From assembly GCF_046244365.1 (NCBI RefSeq), contig NZ_CP176395.1:310001-374000 (forward strand): 64,000 nt of DNA, written 5' to 3'. Every line of letters begins with the position of its first letter. Position 1 is the stretch's first letter. The notes under the pieces were generated by a model that was not told the origin of the DNA, did not search any database, and saw nothing but the letters and a program-made list of their open reading frames with translations. Shown here piece by piece: positions 47,161-56,504 of this stretch. A program made the translations under genes and the position numbers. This DNA is from Paenibacillus_V sp046244365. Its GTDB lineage: Bacteria; Bacillota; Bacilli; Paenibacillales; NBRC-103111.

Positions 47161-47297
47161 GGCGTGTATAGGAATAGCTTCCCGGTACGGGCGGTTTATG
47201 GCCGATTCTTCGAATAAGAAGCTGCGGTGATAGGAAACGAGGAGCATGTGGTGCACAATGAATACAAACCGGAGTACCACATAAAAGGGGGAGCCTT

Positions 47298-48869
47298 GTG
47301 AAATTGACCATTCGCAGCAAGCTGCTGGCGAGCTTCGCATTCGTTCTTGCGCTGCTGATCGCCATCGGTACGATCGCCATCGTCAAGATCAACGATACGG
47401 GCGGAAAGCTGGAGTCGATCGACAAGAAGGATATGCCCAGTCTGATCGTATTGGCCGATCTCGGGAAGGAAACGCTGAATGTCCAGCGGCTTTTGGCGCG
47501 TTTTATTATCGAAGACCATGCCGCGGACAAGGACCGGCTCGAGAAGGAATTGAACGACTCCGCGGAAGCAATCAAGCAATTGAGAAAGCAGCTTGAGCCG
47601 TATCTCGCGAATACGGAGCAAAAGGAGCTTTATGCGGAATTCGGCGGAAAATGGGACGTTTATATGACGAAGCTGCCGCCGCTGCTCGCCATTGCCAGGA
47701 ACGGCGATCTTGCGTCAGCGATTCCCTCTCTCGACGAAACAGTCGAAATCGCCCGTAAAGTGCGGGCTAATCTTGACGGCATCATAACGTTGAAGCGGGA
47801 AGCGAGCGCCAAAAGCACCGCGGAGACGATGGCTGCGAATCAGTCGGCGCAGACGGTCGTGCTCGTGCTCGGCGTTATTGCCGTGGCGGCGGCCACCGGA
47901 TTGGCGATAGTCATTTCCGGCATGATTTCCAAGGCGCTTGCCGGCGTCGTGCGGGTCGTATCCAAGGTGGCGGGCGGCGACTTAACGGAGACATGCGATG
48001 TCCGGCAAAAGGACGAGATCGGTCAACTAGCGACATCCGTCAACGAAATGGTCGGCAAGTTGCGCGAGCTGATCACGCAGGTGATGGGGGCTTCGCAAAG
48101 CGTGGCCGCCGCTGCGGAACAAATTTCGGCAGGCTCGCAAGAAATCGCTGCCGGTGCATCAAGCCAGGCCACGGCTGCTCAAACGATTCAAGAGCTGTTC
48201 GTCGAGCTGTCCAAATCGATCGATTCGGTTGCGGGCAACGCCGAGGACGCGGCCCGGCTATCGGACGATACCCGCAGACAGGCGCAGGAGGGCGGACGCG
48301 TCGTCGAAGCATCCGTTGAAGGGATGAGTCAGCTGAACGCGCAAATGTCGCTCCTGCGGGAAGACTCGGACAAGATCGAGGCCATCATCGCGGTTATCGA
48401 CGAGATCGCGGAGCAAACCAACTTGCTGGCGCTGAACGCAGCCATTGAAGCGGCGCGCGCGGGCGAGCAAGGGCGGGGATTTGCCGTCGTCGCGGAAGAG
48501 GTTCGCAAGCTGGCCGAGCGTAGCGGTACGGCTGCCAAGCAGATCGGCGCCATTATCAAAGGGATGCAAGGAAATACGTTGAACAGCGCAAAGGCTGCCC
48601 AAGAAGCGGCTCGTTTGTCCGAAGAAACAGGCATTTCGCTTAAACAAATGATTCTTAACATTAACGGAAGCTCCCGGCAGGTAACGGAAATCGCTGCGGC
48701 GAGCGAGGAACAGGCGGCGCAATCGGGTGAAGTCGGCAAATCGATCGAGCTGATCGCTGCGACCAGCGAGGAAGCGGCGGCTGCGGCGGAAGAAACGGCG
48801 GCTTCGACGCAATCGCTTGCGAAATTGGCGGATGAGCTCCACCATTCGGTTTCGATGTTCAAGGTGTAG
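47298..48869 (+). CDS. Methyl-accepting chemotaxis protein
   Basis: A transmembrane chemoreceptor of 523 residues signalling through CheA/CheW. The first helix is at about 8-30, followed by an extracellular helical (four-helix-bundle type) sensor to about 180, a second helix at about 185-208 and HAMP at about 208-260. The cytoplasmic signalling hairpin has its conserved tip around IDEIAEQTNLLALNAAIEAA then RAGEQGRGFAVVAEEVRKLA. The ligand is unknown. The start is GTG with AGGGGGAG upstream. No other chemotaxis gene is near. Confidence 0.93.
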   Translation: MKLTIRSKLLASFAFVLALLIAIGTIAIVKINDTGGKLESIDKKDMPSLIVLADLGKETLNVQRLLARFIIEDHAADKDRLEKELNDSAEAIKQLRKQLEPYLANTEQKELYAEFGGKWDVYMTKLPPLLAIARNGDLASAIPSLDETVEIARKVRANLDGIITLKREASAKSTAETMAANQSAQTVVLVLGVIAVAAATGLAIVISGMISKALAGVVRVVSKVAGGDLTETCDVRQKDEIGQLATSVNEMVGKLRELITQVMGASQSVAAAAEQISAGSQEIAAGASSQATAAQTIQELFVELSKSIDSVAGNAEDAARLSDDTRRQAQEGGRVVEASVEGMSQLNAQMSLLREDSDKIEAIIAVIDEIAEQTNLLALNAAIEAARAGEQGRGFAVVAEEVRKLAERSGTAAKQIGAIIKGMQGNTLNSAKAAQEAARLSEETGISLKQMILNINGSSRQVTEIAAASEEQAAQSGEVGKSIELIAATSEEAAAAAEETAASTQSLAKLADELHHSVSMFKV

Positions 48870-48958
48870 CCCGATTTCAGGAAAAGCGGCGTCATATAAA
48901 GAAAATAAAGGGCTGCGCCCAAAGCCGCCGACCCATTCGCCCAATTGTGATCAAATTG

Positions 48959-48987
48959 TTGCATTTTATTGGCCGATTGGGTACAAT
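48959..48987 (+). promoter_or_regulatory. Promoter of cggR-gapA
   Basis: TTGCAT at 48959-48964, a 17-base spacer and TACAAT at 48982-48987. Confidence 0.75.
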
Positions 48988-49048
48988 AATAGATGTTAGA
49001 ACAACGTTTGTTAGCGAAATCAGGCTAGCAAATCTTTTTTTCAACAAG

Positions 49049-49084
49049 TGGGACGCAAAATGCGTACGCGGGACATATAATGTC
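49049..49084 (+). promoter_or_regulatory. CggR operator
   Basis: TGGGAC-N6-TGCG-N4-CGGGAC-N6-TGTC follows the known B. subtilis CggR operator layout (CGGGACN6TGTCN4CGGGACN6TGTC). The second half is perfect and the first differs at three positions. It lies about 60 bases after the promoter -10, so repression would work by blocking elongation. Confidence 0.88.
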
Positions 49085-49114
49085 CAACCAGCTGCGGGAG
49101 AGAGTGATATAACG

Positions 49115-50149
49115 ATGCGTACTTTGCTCGATCTCCAAAAGCAGCTTCTGCCTGACTTAATGGATGTCTTCAAAAAGCGTTACACGATTCTGCATCATAT
49201 TGCCGTTTCCCGGGTCGTCGGACGTCGGACGCTTGCCTCATCGCTTGATATGACGGAGCGGGTGCTTCGCGGCGAGGTCGATTTTCTGAAGGAGCAGGGA
49301 CTGCTGGAAGCGGACAGCGCAGGCATGCGGGTGACGGAATCCGGCATGAAGCTGCTGGAGCAAGTGGAACCGATGATCAAGGAGCTGTTCGGGCTTACCG
49401 AGCTGGAAGAGCGAATCTGCAGCCTATTCGGCTTGGAGCAGGTTATCATCGTTCCCGGAGACTCGGACGTTTCTCCCTACACCAAGAAGGAGCTCGGACG
49501 TGCCGGAGCGGCGGTGCTGCGCAAGCGGGCGGTTAAGGATGGCGTGATCGCCGTAACGGGCGGATCGACGATGGCCGAGGTGGCCAATCATCTGACCCCG
49601 TCGAGCCAGCTCAAGGGCAATTGGTTCGTACCGGCCCGGGGAGGGCTCGGGGAAAGCGTGGAGCTGCAGGCGAATACGATCGCTTCTACGATGGCCAAAC
49701 GGGCAAGCGGGCAATATCGGCTGCTGCACGTGCCCGACCATTTAGGCGAGGAAGCGTATCAGTCGCTCATTCAGGATCAGACGATCCGCGAAATTATCGA
49801 TGTGATCCGAAGCGCACGTATGATCGTTCACGGGATCGGCGAGGCTAGTGTAATGGCCCGCAGGCGCAAAGTGGACGATATGACGACCGCCAAGCTGATG
49901 GCGGATGGCGCGCTTGCCGAAGCTTTCGGGTATTATTTTGACCGGGACGGCGTTCCCGTACACAAAATGCCGACGGTAGGACTGAGGCTTGAAGATATTC
50001 AGCAGACCGAAACCGTCATAGCGGTTGCCGGGGGCCTGAGTAAGGGCGAGAGCATCGCGGCGGTGCTTCGTTTCGGCCACGAGAACGTGCTTGTAACCGA
50101 CGAGGCGGCGGCCAGAGGAATCCTGAGGCATGCCGAAGCGCAAGATTGA
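49115..50149 (+). CDS. cggR: Central glycolytic genes regulator CggR
   Basis: A SorC/DeoR-type repressor of the lower glycolytic genes, released by fructose-1,6-bisphosphate. It has 344 residues from this ATG (MRTLLDLQKQLLPDL), matching the start of B. subtilis CggR; an open frame upstream of it crosses the operator and is not coding. The helix-turn-helix is at about 33-56 (VGRRTLASSLDMTERVLRGE). The C-terminal sugar-phosphate domain contains VTGGSTMAEVA and GIGEA. gapA follows. Confidence 0.93.
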   Translation: MRTLLDLQKQLLPDLMDVFKKRYTILHHIAVSRVVGRRTLASSLDMTERVLRGEVDFLKEQGLLEADSAGMRVTESGMKLLEQVEPMIKELFGLTELEERICSLFGLEQVIIVPGDSDVSPYTKKELGRAGAAVLRKRAVKDGVIAVTGGSTMAEVANHLTPSSQLKGNWFVPARGGLGESVELQANTIASTMAKRASGQYRLLHVPDHLGEEAYQSLIQDQTIREIIDVIRSARMIVHGIGEASVMARRRKVDDMTTAKLMADGALAEAFGYYFDRDGVPVHKMPTVGLRLEDIQQTETVIAVAGGLSKGESIAAVLRFGHENVLVTDEAAARGILRHAEAQD

Positions 50150-50158
50150 TTTGTTGAG

Positions 50159-50179
50159 AAAACGTCGTACGGCGTTTTT
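50159..50179 (+). other. Hairpin between cggR and gapA
   Basis: AAAACGTC-GTAC-GGCGTTTT forms an 8-bp stem. It may be a weak terminator or protect a processed gapA mRNA 5' end, as cggR-gapA mRNA is cleaved here in B. subtilis. Confidence 0.55.
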
Positions 50180-50216
50180 CCCATATACATTTTAACTATC
50201 CAGGAGGTTGACGATT

Positions 50217-51221
50217 ATGGTGAAGGTTGGTATTAACGGTTTTGGACGTATCGGACGGAACGTGTTCCGCGCAGCGCTGAACAGCTCTGAGGTGGAAATT
50301 GTAGCGGTAAACGATTTGACGGACGTAAGCACGCTTGCGCATCTGTTGAAATATGACACGACGCACGGCCGTTTGAATGCAACGGTAGAAGCGGCTGAAG
50401 GCGCGCTGATCGTAAACGGCAAAACGATTAAAGTATTCGCCGAGCGCGACCCAGGAAACCTGCCTTGGTCCCAAGTAGGCGTAGAAATCGTTGTGGAATC
50501 CACGGGTATCTTCACGGCGAAAGAGAAAGCCGAGCTTCACTTGAAAGGCGGCGCGAAGAAAGTTATCATTTCCGCACCAGCTACGAACGAAGACATCACG
50601 ATCGTTATGGGCGTTAACGAAGACAAGTACGATGCAGCGGTGCACACGATCGTATCGAACGCTTCCTGTACGACGAACTGTCTGGCTCCTTTCGCGAAAG
50701 TGCTGAACGACCAATTCGGCATCGTCAAAGGCATGATGACGACGGTTCACTCCTACACGAACGACCAGCAAGTGCTTGACCTGCCGCATAAAGACCTGCG
50801 CCGTGCGCGCGCTGCAGCAGAGAACATCATTCCTTCGACGACCGGCGCTGCCAAAGCGGTATCCTTGGTACTGCCTGAGCTGAAAGGCAAGCTGAACGGC
50901 ATGGCGATGCGCGTTCCTACGCCTAACGTTTCGGTAACCGACCTCGTAGTCGAGCTGAAATCCAATGTAACGGTCGACGATATTAACGGCGCGCTGAAAG
51001 CAGCTGCTGAAGGCCCGTTGAAAGGCATCTTGAACTACTCCGACGAGCCGCTCGTTTCGAGCGACTACAACGGCGACCCGGCTTCCTCGACAATCGACGC
51101 TTTGTCCACGATGGTCGTTGGCGATAACATGGTGAAAGTCGTTTCCTGGTACGACAACGAGTGGGGCTATTCCAACCGTGTCGTTGACCTGGCCGCTTTC
51201 ATCGCCAAAAAAGGGCTGTAA
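50217..51221 (+). CDS. gapA: Glyceraldehyde-3-phosphate dehydrogenase (glycolytic, NAD)
   Basis: Oxidises glyceraldehyde-3-phosphate to 1,3-bisphosphoglycerate. It has 334 residues. The NAD motif is VGINGFGRIGR, the catalytic Cys151 is in SNASCTTNC and His178 follows in TTVHSYT. VNDLTD at the adenosine site resembles the NAD-specific GapA type and not GapB. AGGAGG lies 9 bases upstream of the ATG. The codon use is biased (GTA, GCT, ACG choices repeated), as expected for a highly expressed gene. Confidence 0.97.
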   Translation: MVKVGINGFGRIGRNVFRAALNSSEVEIVAVNDLTDVSTLAHLLKYDTTHGRLNATVEAAEGALIVNGKTIKVFAERDPGNLPWSQVGVEIVVESTGIFTAKEKAELHLKGGAKKVIISAPATNEDITIVMGVNEDKYDAAVHTIVSNASCTTNCLAPFAKVLNDQFGIVKGMMTTVHSYTNDQQVLDLPHKDLRRARAAAENIIPSTTGAAKAVSLVLPELKGKLNGMAMRVPTPNVSVTDLVVELKSNVTVDDINGALKAAAEGPLKGILNYSDEPLVSSDYNGDPASSTIDALSTMVVGDNMVKVVSWYDNEWGYSNRVVDLAAFIAKKGL

Positions 51222-51366
51222 GCAACAAAATATAGAGCTCCCTGCAAAGCAAAGGAATCGGATGGATGAAGGGGTCTACGCAAAGGAAACGGACTATGCC
51301 TCGAAGCATGGCGTCGCTTTGCGGGGATCTTTCAAAGCACCGCATCGCTTTGCTCGGGTGAAAGTC

Positions 51367-51394
51367 AAGAGGAGAAGCGATTCTCCTCTTTCCC
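51367..51394 (+). terminator. Terminator of gapA
   Basis: AAGAGGAGAA-GCGA-TTCTCCTCTT, a perfect 10-bp stem. The following T tract is short (TTCCCC), so some read-through into pgk is likely. Confidence 0.75.
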
Positions 51395-51461
51395 CTGTTA
51401 CGCCTGCGTTTGTGTTTGCGCTTGTTGTGATACAATGGTTCGTGGAGGAGGGTACACAAAG

Positions 51462-52643
51462 ATGAATAAGAAAAGTGTTCGCGATGTGGAAGTAGCCGGC
51501 AAACGGGTGTTTGTCCGGGTCGATTTTAACGTACCGCTTGAGAACGGGGCGATTACGGACGATACGCGTATCCGTGAAACGCTGCCGACGATCAAATACT
51601 TGATCGAGGGCGGAGCGAAGGTTATTCTGGCCAGCCACCTTGGCCGTCCGAAAGGGCAAGTGAACGAAGACATGCGTTTGACGCCTGCTGCGGTCCGGTT
51701 GTCGGAGCTGCTGGGCAAACCGGTAGTAAAAGCCGATGAAGCGATCGGGGAAACGGTCAAAGCGCAAATCGCGGGCATGAAGGACGGCGACGTGCTTCTG
51801 CTCGAAAACGTGCGTTTCTACGCCGGGGAAGAAAAGAACGATCCGGAGCTGGCCAAAGCGTTTGCAGAGCTTGCGGATTTGTACGTAAACGATGCGTTCG
51901 GAGCGGCGCACCGCGCGCATGCATCGACGGAAGGCATCGCCCATCATTTGCCGGCGGTTTCCGGTCTTCTGATGGAGAAAGAGCTTGACGTGCTCGGCAA
52001 GGCGCTGAGCAACCCGGAACGTCCGTTTACCGCAATCGTAGGCGGCGCGAAGGTCAAGGACAAAATTGACGTCATTAACAACCTGCTCAACATCGCAGAC
52101 AACATCATCATCGGCGGCGGCCTATCCTACACGTTCTTGAAGGCGCAAGGCTACGAAATCGGCAAGTCGCTGGTAGATAACGAGAAGCTGGATCTCGCGC
52201 TCGGTTTCATTAACAAGGCGAAGGAAAAAGGCGTGAACTTCCTGCTTCCTGTCGACGTAGTCGTAGCGGACGATTTCAGCGCGAGCGCCAATACGAACAT
52301 CGTGCCGATCAATCAAATGCCGGCCGACTGGGAAGGAATCGATATCGGGCCGAAAACGAGCGAGATTTATGCGGCTACAATCGCTAATTCGAAGCTGGTC
52401 GTTTGGAACGGACCGATGGGCGTATTCGAAATCGAGCCGTTCTCCCACGGTACGCGTGCGGTAGGCGAAGCTTGCGCGGCAACTTCCGCTTACACCGTTA
52501 TCGGCGGCGGCGATTCCGCAGCGGCAGTCGAGAAGTTCGGGCTGGCCGACAAAATGGATCATATCTCCACCGGCGGCGGCGCGTCGCTCGAATTCATGGA
52601 AGGCAAGGCGCTTCCGGGCGTCGTTGCGCTTAACGACAAATAA
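51462..52643 (+). CDS. pgk: Phosphoglycerate kinase
   Basis: Transfers the acyl phosphate of 1,3-bisphosphoglycerate to ADP. It has 393 residues. The N-terminal VDFNVPL and ASHLGRPKG substrate motifs, GGAKVKDKI and the nucleotide-binding GGGDSAAAVEKFG are present. GGAGGAGGG precedes the ATG. TACAAT at 51431-51436 may be a -10 for its own promoter. It starts the pgk-tpiA-gpmI-eno run. Confidence 0.97.
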   Translation: MNKKSVRDVEVAGKRVFVRVDFNVPLENGAITDDTRIRETLPTIKYLIEGGAKVILASHLGRPKGQVNEDMRLTPAAVRLSELLGKPVVKADEAIGETVKAQIAGMKDGDVLLLENVRFYAGEEKNDPELAKAFAELADLYVNDAFGAAHRAHASTEGIAHHLPAVSGLLMEKELDVLGKALSNPERPFTAIVGGAKVKDKIDVINNLLNIADNIIIGGGLSYTFLKAQGYEIGKSLVDNEKLDLALGFINKAKEKGVNFLLPVDVVVADDFSASANTNIVPINQMPADWEGIDIGPKTSEIYAATIANSKLVVWNGPMGVFEIEPFSHGTRAVGEACAATSAYTVIGGGDSAAAVEKFGLADKMDHISTGGGASLEFMEGKALPGVVALNDK

Positions 52644-52689
52644 GCACCAACGATATAAATCATTTACTTCCTTAACGAGGTGAACCTAT

Positions 52690-53442
52690 ATGAGAAAACC
52701 GATTATTGCCGGCAACTGGAAAATGTTCAAAACGGTATCGGAGGCAGTCGCATTCGCAGCCGACGTAAAGGGCAAAGCGGAAATCAGCGGCGTGGACAGC
52801 GTGATTTGCGCGCCTTACACGAACCTTCCGGCATTGGTAGAGGCGTTCAAAGGCACAGCTATCGCCGTTGGCGCACAAAACCTGCACTGGGAAGACAACG
52901 GTGCGTTCACGGGCGAAATCAGCGGTCTGATGCTGAAAGAGCTCGGCGTGCAGTACGTCATTATCGGTCACTCCGAGCGCCGGGCTTATTTCGGCGAAAC
53001 GGATGACATCGTAAATAAAAAGGTGCATGCCGCATTCAAGCACGGCTTGACGCCGATCGTCTGCGTAGGCGAGAAGCTGGAAGAGCGCGAAGCGGGCCGT
53101 ACGAAGGACGTTTGCAAAACGCAAACGGAAGCGGCTCTCCAAGGGCTTTCCGTGGAGCAAGCGAGCCAAGTCGTTATCGCCTACGAACCGATCTGGGCGA
53201 TCGGTACCGGCAAATCGTCGACGGCCGACGACGCGAATGAAGTGATCGCGTACATCCGCGACCTCGTGAAGGGCCAATTCGGCGCCGGAGCGGCGGAAGC
53301 GCTGCGCATTCAATACGGCGGAAGCGTGAAGCCGAACAACATTACCGAATATATGCAAATGAGCGACATCGACGGCGCGCTTGTGGGCGGCGCCAGCTTG
53401 GAGCCAGCCTCGTACATTCAGCTCGTCGAGGGGGCGAAATAA
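52690..53442 (+). CDS. tpiA: Triosephosphate isomerase
   Basis: Interconverts dihydroxyacetone phosphate and glyceraldehyde-3-phosphate. It has 250 residues. The active-site residues are Lys11 in GNWKM, His93 in IGHSERR and Glu165 in AYEPIWAIGTGK. Its stop codon directly abuts the gpmI ATG. Confidence 0.97.
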   Translation: MRKPIIAGNWKMFKTVSEAVAFAADVKGKAEISGVDSVICAPYTNLPALVEAFKGTAIAVGAQNLHWEDNGAFTGEISGLMLKELGVQYVIIGHSERRAYFGETDDIVNKKVHAAFKHGLTPIVCVGEKLEEREAGRTKDVCKTQTEAALQGLSVEQASQVVIAYEPIWAIGTGKSSTADDANEVIAYIRDLVKGQFGAGAAEALRIQYGGSVKPNNITEYMQMSDIDGALVGGASLEPASYIQLVEGAK

Positions 53443-54978
53443 ATGTCGGCTCCGAAACCGGTCGCGCTTATTATCCTTGACGGCTTTGGGCTGCGCGGGG
53501 AAACGCAAGGCAACGCGGTTGTGCAGGCGAAGAAGCCGAACTACGACCGCTACATGGCGACATATCCGCATACGACGTTAACGGCGTGCGGCGAAGCGGT
53601 CGGTCTGCCTGAAGGGCAGATGGGCAACTCCGAAGTCGGCCATCTGAACATCGGTGCAGGACGTATCGTGTATCAAGACTTGACGCGTATTTCGAAGTCG
53701 ATTCGCGACGGCGAGTTTTACGATAACGAAACGCTGCTGGCGGCTGTCCGCCATGCCAAGGAGAACGGTAAGAAACTGCACCTGTACGGCCTCCTGTCCG
53801 ATGGCGGCGTACATAGTCATATCAGTCATCTGTACGCGCTGCTGGAGCTGGCTAAGAAAGAACGGCTGGAGGACGTGTATATCCATGCGTTCCTTGACGG
53901 CCGGGATGTTTCTCCGGACAGCGCCAAAGGGTACATGGAGCAGCTGCTGGCCCATATTAAGAAGATCGGCGTAGGTAAAGTGGCAACCGTTCAAGGGCGC
54001 TACTATGCGATGGACCGCGACAAGCGATGGGACCGCGTCGAGAAATCGTACCGGGCCATGGTTTACGGCGAAGGGCCTCAAGCGACCGATCCGCTTAAGG
54101 CGATCGTTGATTCTTACGAGCAGTCGGTATATGACGAATTCGTCCTGCCGACCGTTATCGTGGGGAATGACGGCCAGCCGGTAGGGCTTGTGGAATCGAA
54201 CGATGCCGTCATTTTCTTCAACTTCCGTCCGGACCGTGCGATTCAGCTTTCGCTCGTCTTCACGAACGAAGATTTCCGCGGTTTCGATCGCGGGGAGAAG
54301 GCGCCGAAGGATCTGTACTATGTTTGCCTTACGCTGTTTAGCGAAACCGTCGGGGGCTTTGTTGCGTATACGCCTAAGAACCTCGACAACACGCTTGGCG
54401 AGGTTCTGGCACAGAACGGCTTGAAGCAGCTGCGTACGGCGGAGACGGAAAAGTATCCGCACGTGACGTTCTTCTTCAGCGGCGGGCGCGACAAGGAGCT
54501 GCCCGGCGAGACGCGCATCTTGATCAACTCGCCGAAGGTTGCGACGTATGACCTTCAGCCGGAAATGAGCGCTTACGAGCTGGCTGCCTCCACGGTGAAG
54601 GAAATCGAAGCGGACAATCACGACGTGATTATTCTGAACTTCGCTAATCCTGATATGGTCGGCCATTCGGGCTTGCTGGAGCCGACGATCAAAGCCGTCG
54701 AAGCGACGGACGAATGCCTGGGCCAAGTCGTGGAAGCGATTCTCGCCAAAGGCGGCGTTGCTATCATAACCGCCGACCACGGCAACGCGGACATCGTTCG
54801 CGACGAACAGGACCGTCCGCATACCGCGCATACGACGAATCCGGTGCCGATTATTGTAACGAAGCAAGGAGTGGAGCTGCGCGAAGGCGGAATTTTGGCA
54901 GACATTGCGCCGACCCTGCTTGATATTTTACAATTGAAGCAGCCTGAAGAAATGACTGGGGCATCGATTATCAAGTAA
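53443..54978 (+). CDS. gpmI: 2,3-bisphosphoglycerate-independent phosphoglycerate mutase
   Basis: A two-manganese phosphoglycerate mutase, pH-sensitive in spore formers. It has 511 residues. The phosphoserine is Ser63 in MGNSEVGHLN, and metal sites include LDGFGLR and ADHGNAD. It starts at the base after the tpiA stop, with GAGGGGG before it. Confidence 0.97.
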   Translation: MSAPKPVALIILDGFGLRGETQGNAVVQAKKPNYDRYMATYPHTTLTACGEAVGLPEGQMGNSEVGHLNIGAGRIVYQDLTRISKSIRDGEFYDNETLLAAVRHAKENGKKLHLYGLLSDGGVHSHISHLYALLELAKKERLEDVYIHAFLDGRDVSPDSAKGYMEQLLAHIKKIGVGKVATVQGRYYAMDRDKRWDRVEKSYRAMVYGEGPQATDPLKAIVDSYEQSVYDEFVLPTVIVGNDGQPVGLVESNDAVIFFNFRPDRAIQLSLVFTNEDFRGFDRGEKAPKDLYYVCLTLFSETVGGFVAYTPKNLDNTLGEVLAQNGLKQLRTAETEKYPHVTFFFSGGRDKELPGETRILINSPKVATYDLQPEMSAYELAASTVKEIEADNHDVIILNFANPDMVGHSGLLEPTIKAVEATDECLGQVVEAILAKGGVAIITADHGNADIVRDEQDRPHTAHTTNPVPIIVTKQGVELREGGILADIAPTLLDILQLKQPEEMTGASIIK

Positions 54979-55029
54979 CTCCCCCAAAAAGCGAAAGACG
55001 ATTACAAACCATAAGGAGTGTTAACCGAC

Positions 55030-56316
55030 ATGACTATCATTTCCAACGTATATGCTCGCGAAGTGCTCGACTCCCGCGGCAATCCGACAGTCGAAGTAGA
55101 AGTACATCTGGAAAGCGGCGGCTTCGGACGCGCGATCGTGCCATCCGGCGCATCGACAGGCGCTTATGAAGCGGTAGAGCTTCGCGACGGCGACAAAGGC
55201 CGTTACATCGGTAAAGGCGTTCTGAAAGCGGTAGAGAACGTCAACGACATTATCGCACCGGAAATTATCGGCTTCGACGCGCTGGATCAAGTGGCGATCG
55301 ATACGAAAATGATCGAGCTCGACGGCACGCCGAACAAAGGCAAGCTCGGCGCTAACGCGATCCTTGCGGTTTCGATGGCGGCTGCCCGCGCAGCTGCGGA
55401 CGCTCTCGGCGTATCGCTGTACTCGTACCTCGGCGGCTTCAACGCCAAAACGCTTCCTGTTCCGATGATGAACATCGTGAACGGCGGCGCTCATGCCGAC
55501 AACAACGTCGACGTGCAAGAGTTCATGGTGCTGCCGGTAGGCGCGCCAAGCTTCAAAGAAGGATTGCGTTGGGGCACTGAGATTTTCCACAGCCTCAAAT
55601 CCGTTCTGAAGGAAAAAGGCTTGAACACGGCCGTTGGCGACGAAGGCGGCTTCGCGCCGAACCTGAGCTCCAACGAAGAAGCGATCACTACGATTATCAC
55701 AGCGATCGAGCGTGCGGGCTACAAACCGGGCGAAGACGTATTCCTCGGCATGGACGTTGCTTCGACCGAGTTTTTCAAAGACGGCAAGTATCACCTCGAA
55801 GGCGAAGGCAAGTCCTACACGTCGGCTGAGTGGATCGACTTCCTTGCAGCTTGGGTAGACAAATATCCGATCATCACGATCGAAGACGGCTGCTCCGAAG
55901 ACGACTGGGAAGGCTGGAAGCTGCTGACCGAGAAACTGGGCGGCAAAGTGCAGCTCGTGGGCGACGACCTGTTCGTCACGAACACCGAGCGCCTGTCCAC
56001 CGGTATCGAGAAAGGCATCGCCAACTCGATCCTGGTTAAAGTCAACCAAATCGGTACGCTGACCGAAACGTTCGACGCCATCGAAATGGCGAAACGCGCA
56101 GGCTACACGGCTGTTATCTCGCACCGCTCCGGCGAAAGCGAAGACAGCACGATCGCCGACATCGCAGTTGCGACGAACGCAGGTCAGATCAAAACCGGCG
56201 CGCCGTCCCGTACGGACCGCGTGGCGAAGTACAACCAGCTGCTTCGCATTGAGGACGAGCTTGGCCGCGTAGCGCAATATGCGGGATCGAAAGCTTTCTA
56301 CAACCTGAAAAAATAA
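55030..56316 (+). CDS. eno: Enolase
   Basis: Dehydrates 2-phosphoglycerate to phosphoenolpyruvate. It has 428 residues from the ATG with AAGGAGTG upstream. The opening REVLDSRGNPTVEVEV, the metal-binding EDGCSEDDWEGW and VGDDLFVTN, and the C-terminal SHRSGESEDSTIADIAVA are complete. It ends the glycolytic run. Confidence 0.98.
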   Translation: MTIISNVYAREVLDSRGNPTVEVEVHLESGGFGRAIVPSGASTGAYEAVELRDGDKGRYIGKGVLKAVENVNDIIAPEIIGFDALDQVAIDTKMIELDGTPNKGKLGANAILAVSMAAARAAADALGVSLYSYLGGFNAKTLPVPMMNIVNGGAHADNNVDVQEFMVLPVGAPSFKEGLRWGTEIFHSLKSVLKEKGLNTAVGDEGGFAPNLSSNEEAITTIITAIERAGYKPGEDVFLGMDVASTEFFKDGKYHLEGEGKSYTSAEWIDFLAAWVDKYPIITIEDGCSEDDWEGWKLLTEKLGGKVQLVGDDLFVTNTERLSTGIEKGIANSILVKVNQIGTLTETFDAIEMAKRAGYTAVISHRSGESEDSTIADIAVATNAGQIKTGAPSRTDRVAKYNQLLRIEDELGRVAQYAGSKAFYNLKK

Positions 56317-56335
56317 TCGGGCTTACCCGAAACGG

Positions 56336-56378
56336 GACGCCTATGCCGCCGTATTAAAGCGACATAGGCGTCTTTCTT
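56336..56378 (+). terminator. Terminator of the glycolytic operon
   Basis: GACGCCTATG and CATAGGCGTC, a 10-bp stem, followed by TTCTTTT. Confidence 0.9.
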
Positions 56379-56504
56379 TTGGTCGCTCGTCGCAAGCCGG
56401 GAGACGCGCTCAACTAGTAGGGTTGTTTACGCCGCCCACGCATAGGATATAGGAGGCAGGTAGGGCTGCTGCATGCCGGCTATGGCCGTTAGAGGAGTGA
56501 TTCC

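Noticed and set aside
48947..49114. N-terminal extension of CggR
   Set aside because: The frame crosses the CggR operator, and the family start at 49115 fits; the promoter lies within the extension.
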